Positions 26,586 to 35,226 of a DNA stretch of 64,000 nt are shown in pieces. Origin of the DNA: Akkermansiaceae bacterium UBA2381 (GTDB taxonomy: Bacteria > Verrucomicrobiota > Verrucomicrobiia > Verrucomicrobiales > DEV007). Under the pieces are notes generated by a model that saw only the letters and a program-made list of their open reading frames with translations, made no database searches and was not told where the DNA came from. The stretch's first letter is position 1. Every line of letters begins with the position of its first letter. Both the position numbers and the translations under genes were made by a program. The DNA is taken from assembly GCA_002344215.1 (NCBI GenBank), contig DDSV01000003.1, forward strand, positions 1-64,000, in the 5' to 3' direction.

Positions 26586-27023
26586 TCAATCGGTGAGGCT
26601 GTCGAGGAAAGTGGTGAGGTGGATGAGGTCGGAAACCTTGAGCAGATCGACAAACTCCGGCATGGGCGAGTTCTCGGCCTTGAAATTGTCGCCGACCCGC
26701 ATCATCGCGACACGATAGTCCTCAGCGACGACGTGGTTTGGATTCATAATCGCTTTCGCAAAGTCATCTCTAGTCCAGGCAGCGTGGAGGTCACCGGCCA
26801 GTTCGATCACAAGCCTCGGGGCAAGGTCCACTTCGGGGAGTTTGGTGGCTCCGGCGCTGTGACACTGGTAGCAGCCTTTCTCAACAAAAAGGGTGAGGCC
26901 GCGCTCCTCTTTTCCCGGAGGAACGATCACTCCCTTCTCCGCGGCATCGTCAGCCGAAGCAAAGCGGCCGATTCCCCCGGCGATGAGGAGCGAGACGGCG
27001 AGGGTGGGCAGGAGGGTCTTCAT
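26586..27023 (-). CDS. Small exported c-type cytochrome
   Basis: The 145-aa protein has a signal peptide (MKTLLPTLAVSLLIAGGIGRFASA) and one heme c site, CYQCH. Met at NSPMPEF is a possible distal ligand, and the C-terminal SDLIHLTTFLDSL resembles the closing helix of class I cytochromes. It probably shuttles electrons in the periplasm. The ATG at 27023 is used; the upstream TTG at 27026 is less likely. It is followed by the DUF3500 gene in an apparent two-gene operon. Confidence 0.85.
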   Translation of the reverse strand: MKTLLPTLAVSLLIAGGIGRFASADDAAEKGVIVPPGKEERGLTLFVEKGCYQCHSAGATKLPEVDLAPRLVIELAGDLHAAWTRDDFAKAIMNPNHVVAEDYRVAMMRVGDNFKAENSPMPEFVDLLKVSDLIHLTTFLDSLTD

Positions 27024-27131
27024 CAAGCTTAGCCTATCGGATTTACGAAGGGCCGTAAATGCAGAAGTCCGCGCATTTCTTGCGCGATGGCGCGGGGGAG
27101 CCGCCGGCTCTTCCTCTCAGCCGACGGGGGC

Positions 27132-29258
27132 TCAGACGGAGGCCGAGGTCTCGCGTATCGCCTTTACCCACCACGGAGCAAGGTCCTTGTTCGGCCGCAG
27201 CCAGGCCTGTCGGTGAAGCCAGAGCATGTTATCGATGTCGGAAAGGACAGAGATCATTTCAGCAGTTTCGAGGGCCTTGGGCCCCTCACGAAGAAGTCGC
27301 TCAGCGAGGAGGCGGCGAGCACGGGATTCGCCCGAGGTCGGAACGACGGAGGAAATGCTGGTGCCGTAAACCTTTTGCCCGCTCATGAGGCGGCGGCGAT
27401 TGCGTCGGAGCAGAGAGACGTGCACCGCGTTGAGAAAGGGGTCGAGCACTGCGGAAGTGATGCCCCGGAAACGCCGGTTGTCCGGCTCCCCGGGAGGGTT
27501 GGTGGCCTCGACGACCTCGCGGGGAGGTGATGTCTCCTCCGGGGTGAGAAAAAGTTTTTCCCGTTTTGCGGCGAGCCCGATGGAAAGCTGGCTGGTCCAC
27601 ACGGAGACGGGGATGCTAAACCAGAGACCGGCAAGAACCGGCGCCAGCCAGAAGAAAAGTGTCGGGTTGGTCAGGGCGGTGAAGATACCGATTCCGACAC
27701 CCATCAGAGTCTGGACACCGTGGACGGAAATAGCCTCATCCCATGAGGTTCCCTGCGCTCCCCTTCGTTGAGCCGACCATCCCACCGTCTTTCCGATGAT
27801 GTTCCAGATCACGAATCGGGTGTGAAAGACCATCATGACGGGGGCGATGAGGGCGGAGAAGAAGGTCTCGACGATGGCTCCGGTGACCGCATTGAGGAAG
27901 CCCCCGAATCCCCGGAGACGCTCGCGATCAAAGACGAGGTCGATGAGACAAAGAATTTTCGGCGAAAAGAGGAGTACCATCGTGAGCACAAGGACGGCTA
28001 TTCCCTGCGGACCACTGCCCTCGACCACATAGGTTCCCAGTCCCTCAACGTAGGCCCGCCAGAAGGCGATGGTCATAAAGATAAGCCAGAGCGGAGAACT
28101 CACATAACCGAGGATGCCGTTGGCGAGATGGACTCGCGTTTTTCCCCGGAGTTCACGGGCAAAAAGGAGCATCCCGTGCTGCAGGTTTCCCTGGCACCAG
28201 CGGCGGTCGCGTTGGGCTGATTCAATGATCCCCTGGGGGCCCTCCTCGTAGCTGCCGTCGAGGTCATGGGCGAGCCAGACCTCCCATCCGGCGCGGCGGA
28301 GGAGTCCCGCCTCGACGAAGTCATGGGAAAGGATGTGGCCGCCGAAGGGCTTGCGTCCCGGTAGTTCGGGCAGGTCGCAGTGCTCCATGAAAGGGCGGAG
28401 ACGGATGATGGCGTTATGCCCCCAGAAGTTGCCCCCGTTCTGCTGCCAGAAGGCGAGGCCTTCCATGAAGACGGGGCCGTAGAGGCGGTTCGCAAACTGC
28501 TGCATGCGACCGAAGAGGGATTCCCCGTTGACCAGACCCGGTGCGGTCTGAATGAGGGCGACACGCGGATTCGACTCCATCCGCTGATAGAGCTCGACGA
28601 GGGTTTCACCGGTCATGATGCTATCGGCATCGAGCACGATCATGTAACGGTAGTGATCTCCCCAGGTCCGGCAGAAGTCGGCGACGTTGCCGCTCTTTTT
28701 TGCGATATTGTCAGGGCGGCGGCGATAGAAGACACGGTCCTGGGCATTCGGATCGCGGAGCAGGTTGAGCCAGGCGGCTTCCTCAATCACCCACTGTTCC
28801 GGCTGGTTCGAGTCGGAGAGAATAAAAAAGTCGAAGGCATCCCCCTGCGAGGTGCGCATGACCGAGTCGAAAATTGCGCGGATTCCCGCGAAGACCCGGT
28901 CAACGGGTTCGTTGTAGACGGGAATGATGATGGCGACCCGGGGAGTGACGTCGAAGTCCTCGATCGTTGAGGCCTCCTCATCGACCATGGGCATTCGGGC
29001 AAAGGGGAGGTGAAAGCGCCGCAGGATAAAACCGAAGAAAGCATGGCTGAAGCCGAAGGCGAGGTACCCGAAGAGGATCACAAAGAGAATCCAGAGGAGC
29101 GTTGCGGAATGGTTCCACCCCAGTTCCCACAGGTAGTCGGCCATAAGAAAGGCCCCGACTCCGGTAATCACGAGAGTGAGCGAGAAAAAGAGAAACGCTT
29201 CCCAGAAAGTGGATCGTTCCGTGCGGTGACCTTTTTGGCCGGAGACTTCGTGCATCAT
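27132..29258 (-). CDS. opgH: Glucan biosynthesis glucosyltransferase H-like protein (OpgH/MdoH)
   Basis: OpgH is an inner-membrane GT2 processive glycosyltransferase that builds the beta-glucan backbone of osmoregulated periplasmic glucans. The 708-aa chain has two N-terminal membrane helices. The GT2 domain contains VAIIIPVYNEP, DFFILSDSN, the DxD-type MIVLDADSIMTG, FGGHILSHDFVEAGLLRR and QRDRRWCQGN (Q/RxxRW). More membrane helices and a C-terminal cytoplasmic region follow. It overlaps the preceding 201-aa gene as ATGA, implying coupling. OpgG, the usual periplasmic partner, is absent here. About 108 bp of GC-rich sequence with CGCGCA/TGCGCG palindromes follows the stop. Confidence 0.92.
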   Translation of the reverse strand: MMHEVSGQKGHRTERSTFWEAFLFFSLTLVITGVGAFLMADYLWELGWNHSATLLWILFVILFGYLAFGFSHAFFGFILRRFHLPFARMPMVDEEASTIEDFDVTPRVAIIIPVYNEPVDRVFAGIRAIFDSVMRTSQGDAFDFFILSDSNQPEQWVIEEAAWLNLLRDPNAQDRVFYRRRPDNIAKKSGNVADFCRTWGDHYRYMIVLDADSIMTGETLVELYQRMESNPRVALIQTAPGLVNGESLFGRMQQFANRLYGPVFMEGLAFWQQNGGNFWGHNAIIRLRPFMEHCDLPELPGRKPFGGHILSHDFVEAGLLRRAGWEVWLAHDLDGSYEEGPQGIIESAQRDRRWCQGNLQHGMLLFARELRGKTRVHLANGILGYVSSPLWLIFMTIAFWRAYVEGLGTYVVEGSGPQGIAVLVLTMVLLFSPKILCLIDLVFDRERLRGFGGFLNAVTGAIVETFFSALIAPVMMVFHTRFVIWNIIGKTVGWSAQRRGAQGTSWDEAISVHGVQTLMGVGIGIFTALTNPTLFFWLAPVLAGLWFSIPVSVWTSQLSIGLAAKREKLFLTPEETSPPREVVEATNPPGEPDNRRFRGITSAVLDPFLNAVHVSLLRRNRRRLMSGQKVYGTSISSVVPTSGESRARRLLAERLLREGPKALETAEMISVLSDIDNMLWLHRQAWLRPNKDLAPWWVKAIRETSASV

Positions 29259-29860
29259 CGGGTGAAATAGAAGACTGCGGCGAGGACGAGACCGAAGCCA
29301 ATCCAGAGGAGCCACTGCACCGCCGTTTTCCAGATGCCCATGCTCTCGAAGGTTCGATTGGCCACGGCGACGATGCCGAGGTCGATGGGGCGGGGGCGCA
29401 TTTCAACGAAGCGGAAGTCCGGGTCGGCTCGAAGATAGGCCGTCTTGATCGCTGCGACGACGGATTCGGGGACGGGCTCGTCGTTGAGGAAGAGCTGCTG
29501 CCAGGGAACATCGCTCTGCACCATAAGAAGGGCGAGTCTTCCCCGGGCGGAGAGGCGGTCGACAGGCTCGACCTCGGAACCATCGAGAACCCGGCGGAAC
29601 CACTGCACAAGGAGCCGGTCGGTTTCCTCGGCGGCCAGCTCGACGGGTAGGCGATCCGGTTCGGAGCCGGCGCGCTCACTCACCTTTCCGAGAATCTTGA
29701 AAACAAGCGAACTGAGGAGCAGCTTGTTGTCCACCCGGAGCGCGGAAAAGTAGGCTTCAACGCGGCGATAGGCCTCGTTCCACTGCTCCAGTGATTCAGC
29801 GCAATCACTCCAGGTCCCGTTCTGGGAGGGAAAAACGAGGGGTTCGACAGAGAGTTCCAT
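29255..29860 (-). CDS. Unknown protein with C-terminal membrane anchor, coupled to opgH
   Basis: This 201-aa protein is not one I recognise. It is mostly soluble and helical with many Glu, Arg and Leu (DNKLLLSSLVFKIL, ETDRLLVQWFRRVL). It ends in one hydrophobic helix (WLLWIGFGLVLAAVFYFT) followed by Arg, so it is probably tail-anchored with the bulk in the cytoplasm. Its stop overlaps the opgH start (ATGA), the arrangement of proteins made in equal amounts. A role as a subunit or regulator of the glucan synthase is a fair inference. Confidence 0.7.
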   Translation of the reverse strand: MELSVEPLVFPSQNGTWSDCAESLEQWNEAYRRVEAYFSALRVDNKLLLSSLVFKILGKVSERAGSEPDRLPVELAAEETDRLLVQWFRRVLDGSEVEPVDRLSARGRLALLMVQSDVPWQQLFLNDEPVPESVVAAIKTAYLRADPDFRFVEMRPRPIDLGIVAVANRTFESMGIWKTAVQWLLWIGFGLVLAAVFYFTR

Positions 29861-30260
29861 TAAAAATAGTTCAATTACCCGCCTAGAGGTGATTTCGTTT
29901 CACAAGTTTCGGTCCGCCATGCTGCCGCGAGCGCTGCTTCCATTTCTGTCATCTCAGGCAGGAGTGGAAAAGCAACATTCGATGCATCCGGCGGCGAATT
30001 CTTTTTGATACTCCCGGGAAATCCGGACCATTGGTCCAGTCTTCAGCGGGCTAAACGTATCCTTTGAAGGAGTCACACAGGCTGGATGGTGAGATCATTC
30101 CATGTCGCGGAACATTTTCCACGACAAAGTTGAACGGGCTTCAAAAGTTCCTGTGGCGGTTTTGGAATCGTATCAGTCCGGGAAACCTGGAATAGCCGCG
30201 CCAAAAGAGGCCGGACAGCAGGTGGATCGATGCAATAGTGCAATCTTTACATTCTTCGAC
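29861..30260. other. Divergent intergenic region
   Basis: This stretch lies between the opgH operon (minus) and the ABC exporter (plus). An AT-rich patch next to 29860 may hold the minus promoter. An ORF extension of the ABC gene reaches up to 30102, but it shows no conserved feature and is best read as leader. No RNA gene or repeat stands out. Confidence 0.5.
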
Positions 30261-32105
30261 ATGGCTGAGTCTCGATCAGATACCCCTCCCGGGACCGTTC
30301 CGGCAACCCCGTCGAAAGCCGATGATCCAGTGTCGCGGCTGAGCAATCGGGAACTCGCCGGAAAAGTGTTTTCGCGCCTTCGGCCCTACCGGACCAGGCT
30401 CATCTTTTCGCTCCTGCTGCTTGTTTTCTCGGTTCCCTTCATGAATTTCCATCCCCTCGTCTGGGGATATGTCGCGGACGGACTGGTCGACAAAACGCTC
30501 ACCCCCGCAGTGCTTGGGACCTGGCTTGCGGTGATGTTCGGCACCTATCTGGTGGGAGTGTCAGCGAATGCCGTGCATTCCTTTCTCATGGAAAAAACGG
30601 GTCAGGCCGTCGTTCGTGACATCCGTCGTGAGCTTTTCGGGAAGTTCGAATCCCAGTCACTCGCCTATCACCGCGATACCAGCACCGGCGAACTGGTCAC
30701 CCGGATCACGAGCGATGTGGACGCCATGGAGCAATCCGTCCTTCAGGGGCTCACCAGTCTCCTTGAGGAGATCGTGACCTTCGTTGCTGTGGCCGGCATG
30801 GTTCTCTGGATCAGTCCGCTCGTGGGAGCCGCCTCGATCCTTCCACTGGCATTTGCGTTTATTTTCATCCGGAAATACAACCTGCGCGTGAAATCGATCT
30901 ACGAGGGAGTCCGGCAAAAGCTCGGACGAATCGGTTCGTTTGTGCAGGATCGGCTTGCCGGGGTTCAAGTGACGCAGAGCTTTGCCCGGGAGGACGCGGA
31001 GAAGGAAACATTCAATGAGCGGGCGGATCTTTTCTATGAGGCAAGTATCAAGGCGAGCCGGCTACGGAACACCTATTTTCCCGTCGTTTCGGTTTTCGGA
31101 TTCATCAACAACCTCATTATGCTCGGTCTGGGTGCCTGGCTCATCATGCGGGGCAGCGAGATGTTTACGCTCGGGGCGCTGCTCGCCTATCGCGGATTCT
31201 GGTGGCGGCTCCAAAGCCCGATCCGGACCATTGCCCAGACCAGCGACATCCTTCAGCGCGCCCGGGCGGCCGCGCAGCGGGTTCTCGAGCTTCTTGAGGC
31301 ACCGGTCGCGGTGACTGAGATCGGGGAGCCTTCAACCTGGATCGATCCAAAAGGACGAATCGAGTTTTCCAAGGCCGTCTTTCATTACCTTCCCGCGAAG
31401 ACCATTCTCAGGGGAGTCGATTTTACGGTCGAGGCCGGGGAGTTCGTCGCGATCGCGGGCGGAAGCGGTTCGGGCAAAAGCACGATCCTGAATCTGATTC
31501 CACGCTTTTACGATGTCGTGTCAGGATCTGTCTTAATCGATGGAATCGACGTTCGTTCGATGCGTTTTTCAGAGCTGCGCGGGCGTATCGGGTATGTGGG
31601 ACAGGACAACTATCTCTTCGATGGAACGGTGAGGGAGAATCTGCGCTACGGAAAACCCGGCGCCTCCGATGCGGAGATCGTGACGGCCGCCCGATCCGCC
31701 AACGCCCATGACTTCATCCTCGATCTCCCCGAGGGCTACGAAACCCGGGTCGGTCAGAATGGAGTGAAGCTTTCCGGTGGCCAGCGTCAGCGCCTCAGTC
31801 TCGCCCGGGCATTCCTCACGGAACCAAAAATACTCCTCCTCGACGAACCGACCGCAAGCGTCGAGCCGGAAAGTGAGTCTCTTATCCACGATTCAATTCT
31901 GAAACGGACCCGGGAGGGTGATGGCACGACTATCCTCGTCACCCATCGCATCGATCTCTTGCGCCAGGCCCCGAGGATCTTGTTTCTTGAAGAGGGACAA
32001 CTGACCGGTGACGGCACGCATGACGAACTTGTCGCGAGTTGCCCCGGCTATGTAGAGGCGTATCACCGCTGGGAGGTGGAGGATCGCCTTATTCACTCCC
32101 CATAA
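30261..32105 (+). CDS. ABC exporter, fused transmembrane and ATPase domains
   Basis: The 614-aa half-transporter has a type IV ABC exporter membrane domain (about six helices, residues 50-330). The C-terminal ATPase contains GGSGSGKST (Walker A), VGQDNYLFDGTVRENL (Q-loop), LSGGQRQRLSLARAFL (signature), ILLLDEPTASVEPESE (Walker B) and LVTHRIDLL (H-loop). It should act as a homodimer exporting lipids, drugs or peptides; the substrate is not evident. The ATG at 30261 is preferred because the 53 residues from 30102 are unconserved and the membrane domain starts soon after. Its 3' end overlaps the convergent PQQ-repeat gene by 13 bp. Confidence 0.9.
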   Translation: MAESRSDTPPGTVPATPSKADDPVSRLSNRELAGKVFSRLRPYRTRLIFSLLLLVFSVPFMNFHPLVWGYVADGLVDKTLTPAVLGTWLAVMFGTYLVGVSANAVHSFLMEKTGQAVVRDIRRELFGKFESQSLAYHRDTSTGELVTRITSDVDAMEQSVLQGLTSLLEEIVTFVAVAGMVLWISPLVGAASILPLAFAFIFIRKYNLRVKSIYEGVRQKLGRIGSFVQDRLAGVQVTQSFAREDAEKETFNERADLFYEASIKASRLRNTYFPVVSVFGFINNLIMLGLGAWLIMRGSEMFTLGALLAYRGFWWRLQSPIRTIAQTSDILQRARAAAQRVLELLEAPVAVTEIGEPSTWIDPKGRIEFSKAVFHYLPAKTILRGVDFTVEAGEFVAIAGGSGSGKSTILNLIPRFYDVVSGSVLIDGIDVRSMRFSELRGRIGYVGQDNYLFDGTVRENLRYGKPGASDAEIVTAARSANAHDFILDLPEGYETRVGQNGVKLSGGQRQRLSLARAFLTEPKILLLDEPTASVEPESESLIHDSILKRTREGDGTTILVTHRIDLLRQAPRILFLEEGQLTGDGTHDELVASCPGYVEAYHRWEVEDRLIHSP

Positions 32106-33334
32106 CATACGAGCCGTTCGCTCCTTTTCTCCCCCTCATAAAAAGCCACGCGCAAAAAGATCTCTTTCCCGCAAATCCCTGGCGTCGCATAGACCTCATC
32201 GCCGACCTTGTTCTTTGCCACGATTTGCAGTCCTGCCGGGTCCGCCTTGAAGACAAAGTAGTCGCCCTCCTCGTTCACTGCGTGGATCTGATCGCCGACG
32301 AGGACGGGTGAGGCGCTGAAATTTCCACCGAGCCGGCCTTTCCATTTTTCTGCGCCGGTCGCGGCGTCGAGGCAGAGAGCGACACCGCTGTCCATTGTGG
32401 CGTAGAGCATTCCGTCCTTCACCAGCATGGAAGGCACATAGACGCGATCATTCGTCTCCCAGGCAATTTGGCCCGATCCGTCGGCGACGATCGCGGCGAC
32501 GTGGTTTTTTGGATAGCCTCCGGAAGAATAGATATGCTTTCCGTCGGTCGGGGTCGAGGTGACGCACTCCGTCGTGGCGCCGTCTATCTCCCAGTCCACC
32601 TTGCCGGTGGAAGGGTCGAGGCTGGTGACTTTGTCCGTACCGCTCAGGAAGAGCTGTGTTTTACCGGCGACATCGAGAATGACAGGGGAGGGGTAGTTCG
32701 GCAGGGCGGCGCGGGCGTGTCGCCAAACGACGGTCCCGCTTTTGCGGTCAAGTCCGCAGACAGCTCCACCCGTCGCCCCTTTGTTGTCGGCTGAGACGAT
32801 GACAAGATCTCCGTGAATGGCCGGCGAGGAGCCGTAGCCCTGATGCTCAAGGTAGTCGGTGACTTTGGTCTGCCATAGTTGTTTGCCATCAAGATCGAGG
32901 GCGGTAGTGAAGACCGCGTCGCCACTCAGGAAATTGATGAAAACACGTTCACCGTCGCAGGCAGGTGTAACTGAAGCCCACGAGGCCTTTTTGTTAATCT
33001 TCTGGGTGTGTCCCTGCTCGTGAATGGTGGTACTCCAGAGTACCTTCCCGGTCGCACGGTCGATACCGTGCATGGCCTGAATCTGCTTCTCCTCATCGGC
33101 GGTGGCGATGAAAACGCGGTCCCCGACAACGCAGGCGGAACCGTGACCGCGGCCGGGGATCTCGACCGACCACTTGATACCCTTGTCTTCACCGAAGTCC
33201 GTCGGAGGTGCAGAATCAGCAGCTGCGATGCCGTTGTTCGTCGGACCGCGCCACCAGGGCCAGTCGGCGGCCGTCGAGTCATTGCGGAGAGAGAATGAAA
33301 TGATCGCGATAAAGATGAGGCGCAGGGACGACAT
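32093..33334 (-). CDS. Exported PQQ-like beta-propeller repeat protein
   Basis: The 413-aa secreted protein folds as a beta-propeller of PQQ/quinoprotein-type repeats. Evidence is the start DWPWWRGPTNNGI typical of verrucomicrobial and planctomycetal PQQ-repeat proteins, and repeated GKVLW, GKQLW, TVVW and KVDWE blade ends. No PQQ-ligating catalytic Asp/Cys-Cys set is obvious, so it may be a binding scaffold (BamB-like) rather than a dehydrogenase. The ATG at 33334 (MSSLRLIFIAIISFSL) gives a signal peptide; the longer reading starts at a TTG. It overlaps the convergent ABC exporter end. Confidence 0.85.
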   Translation of the reverse strand: MSSLRLIFIAIISFSLRNDSTAADWPWWRGPTNNGIAAADSAPPTDFGEDKGIKWSVEIPGRGHGSACVVGDRVFIATADEEKQIQAMHGIDRATGKVLWSTTIHEQGHTQKINKKASWASVTPACDGERVFINFLSGDAVFTTALDLDGKQLWQTKVTDYLEHQGYGSSPAIHGDLVIVSADNKGATGGAVCGLDRKSGTVVWRHARAALPNYPSPVILDVAGKTQLFLSGTDKVTSLDPSTGKVDWEIDGATTECVTSTPTDGKHIYSSGGYPKNHVAAIVADGSGQIAWETNDRVYVPSMLVKDGMLYATMDSGVALCLDAATGAEKWKGRLGGNFSASPVLVGDQIHAVNEEGDYFVFKADPAGLQIVAKNKVGDEVYATPGICGKEIFLRVAFYEGEKRSERLVCYGE

Positions 33335-33424
33335 GGAATCAGGGTAGTTCAAGAAGTCCGGGAATCATCAGAATTTGGAACAGCGAAGATGGCTTGTATC
33401 CGTTGGGGGAAGACATCGTTGTGA

Positions 33425-33490
33425 GGCAGCCGCCCTACCGATTCATAATGCGCCGTTCATGGGATCCTGTAGGGCAAGCGCCCCGCTTGC
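33425..33490. repeat. Composite REP-like double hairpin, copy B
   Basis: A shortened module GGCAGCCGCCCTAC (33425-33438), a 30-bp spacer and the module GTAGGGCAAGCGCCCCGCTT + GC (33469-33490). The second module is the reverse complement of the first module of copy A. It lies between the beta-barrel gene of the metal operon and the PQQ-repeat gene. Confidence 0.75.
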
Positions 33491-33508
33491 TGCTTTGCGG
33501 GGGCTAGA

Positions 33509-34267
33509 TCAGAACGAAATCATGATACCGACGCCACCGTGAAAGAAGTCCCTCAACAAAGCATCCCCGGCAAACGCTGCGGAATCCGAGTTGATCTCAA
33601 TGCTTTTCCCCACGTGAGCCTGAATCGTGAAACGATCATTGACCCGGAAATTCGTCTCAAGAGCGAAGCGGACGTGGTCAGTCCCGGGGTGACCGTCGGA
33701 GACATACCCCTCATTTCGTCCGACGAAAATGGACGGGATGAGTTGGAGTTGATCCGTGAGATGGAACTCCCTGGTTAATCCGGCATCCAGGTAGGACCCG
33801 CCCGCATCGGCCGAGTAGTACCAGTTGATCTCCGGGACGAGACCCAATGGAAGTTCCGGACCGCTCAAGCCTGCGCCGAGTTCGTTGTCGGACTCATTAT
33901 CTTCACCCGGAAACTGCAGGAACTTGTAGCCGAAATAACCTTCCAGACCTCGCCATTCGAAATCGCGTTCAATGTAAAAATTCCGCTCTTCATAGTCCGC
34001 TCCCGTACCTTCAGCGAACCAGGAACCCAGGCGCCAGCCACTGAGATCCATTTCAAGAAGGATCGAAGCGAGGCCGTCACCGTCAAGACTGTCACGTCCT
34101 TCCGCCCCGTAATGGCTGTCCCAGGCGACCAGGGTCTGAAACTGAAATGACTCGGTTGGAAACTCGATCACCGCCTTCTCCGTGGGGGGCACTCCTCTAT
34201 CTCCCGCGAGCGCACCCGTTTCGGCGAGGATTCCGGAAAGGGCGATAGCAAAACAGGCGACCTTCAT
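33509..34267 (-). CDS. Outer-membrane beta-barrel protein of the metal-uptake operon
   Basis: The 252-aa protein has a signal peptide (MKVACFAIALSGILAETGALAG). The mature part alternates polar and aromatic residues in short amphipathic strands separated by Asp/Gly/Glu-rich turns (LEGYFGYKFLQF, GGSYLDAGLTREFHL, FTIQAHVGKSIEI), ending in IMISF with a C-terminal Phe. That is the signature of an outer-membrane barrel. The ATG overlaps the stop of the second metal permease (ATGA), so it belongs to the manganese-type ABC operon. A metal-selective outer-membrane channel is a reasonable inference; no homology to a named porin is claimed. Confidence 0.8.
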   Translation of the reverse strand: MKVACFAIALSGILAETGALAGDRGVPPTEKAVIEFPTESFQFQTLVAWDSHYGAEGRDSLDGDGLASILLEMDLSGWRLGSWFAEGTGADYEERNFYIERDFEWRGLEGYFGYKFLQFPGEDNESDNELGAGLSGPELPLGLVPEINWYYSADAGGSYLDAGLTREFHLTDQLQLIPSIFVGRNEGYVSDGHPGTDHVRFALETNFRVNDRFTIQAHVGKSIEINSDSAAFAGDALLRDFFHGGVGIMISF

Positions 34268-35226
34268 GACGGCATATTGAACTCTGTTGAACCCTGGACC
34301 TGACCCTCCTGAATCGGTGGAGCTTCCTCGATTGGAGAGTTCTTCTTCCACTTCGTAATCAGTCCCTCGGTGGGACTGAAAATCCAGGCTACGGTGAAGA
34401 TGACACCTGAGGCGAGGGCGATCATGCCGGAAGTGGTCGTGCTTTCAAATCCAAACCAACCGGGTACGACGAGCGCGCCGAGATGTCCCGTGATCGAAGC
34501 GAGGACTGCGGCGGCGGTGGCGATGAGGAGCATTCTGAACAGATCGTTCGTCAACAGCAAAGCCGTCGCGGGCGGGACAATCAGCATGGCGATGACGATG
34601 ATACTGCCAACCGATTCAAAGGCGGCGACAGTCGTCACGGCCACCATGGTCATGAGAAGATAATGAAGAAACTGGGAGGAATATCCCAGCGTGTCCGCTA
34701 GATCCGGATCGAAAGAACTCAGTTTCAATTCCTTATAAAGCAGAGAGACGAGCAGGACATTCACAAGCAGAATGACTCCGTTCACGATTGCGGCGCGGGG
34801 CACTTGAAAACCCCCCGCGGATATCGTGTCGAGCGGCGTTAATTCGATAGCGCCATAGAGCACACATCCCGGATCCAGATCGACATGATCCGCCGCCCGG
34901 CCGATGAGGAGGAGACCGATCGCGAATAGGGTGGTGAAGACGATGCCCATCGCGGCTCCCCGGTCGACGTTTCCGAATTTGCTGATCCACTGCGTGAAAA
35001 GCGCGGTGAGCACTCCGGCGATGGCGGCACCGATAAACATGGAGACACTGGCCCGGGTTCCGGTGACGAGGAAGGCAATGGCGAGCCCGGGAAGGACGGC
35101 ATGGCTGATCGCATCACCCATCATGCTCATCTTGCGCAGCACAAGAAAACATCCGGGCACGGCGCAAGCAGCGGCGCAGAGAGAGCCGATGACCACGATC
35201 CAGGTGTCAAATCCGGTCCAGTTCAT
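34264..35226 (-). CDS. Manganese/iron-type ABC transporter permease (MntD/SitD-like)
   Basis: This 320-aa ABC-3 family inner-membrane permease has 8-9 hydrophobic segments and family motifs KMSMMGDAISHAVLPGLAI and FESVGSIIVIAMLIVPPATA. It should form the translocation pore with the larger permease next to it. The ATG overlaps the previous stop (ATGA) and its own stop overlaps the barrel gene start, so the whole set is translationally linked. The C-terminus carries a polar tail (EEAPPIQEGQVQG). Confidence 0.92.
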   Translation of the reverse strand: MNWTGFDTWIVVIGSLCAAACAVPGCFLVLRKMSMMGDAISHAVLPGLAIAFLVTGTRASVSMFIGAAIAGVLTALFTQWISKFGNVDRGAAMGIVFTTLFAIGLLLIGRAADHVDLDPGCVLYGAIELTPLDTISAGGFQVPRAAIVNGVILLVNVLLVSLLYKELKLSSFDPDLADTLGYSSQFLHYLLMTMVAVTTVAAFESVGSIIVIAMLIVPPATALLLTNDLFRMLLIATAAAVLASITGHLGALVVPGWFGFESTTTSGMIALASGVIFTVAWIFSPTEGLITKWKKNSPIEEAPPIQEGQVQGSTEFNMPS

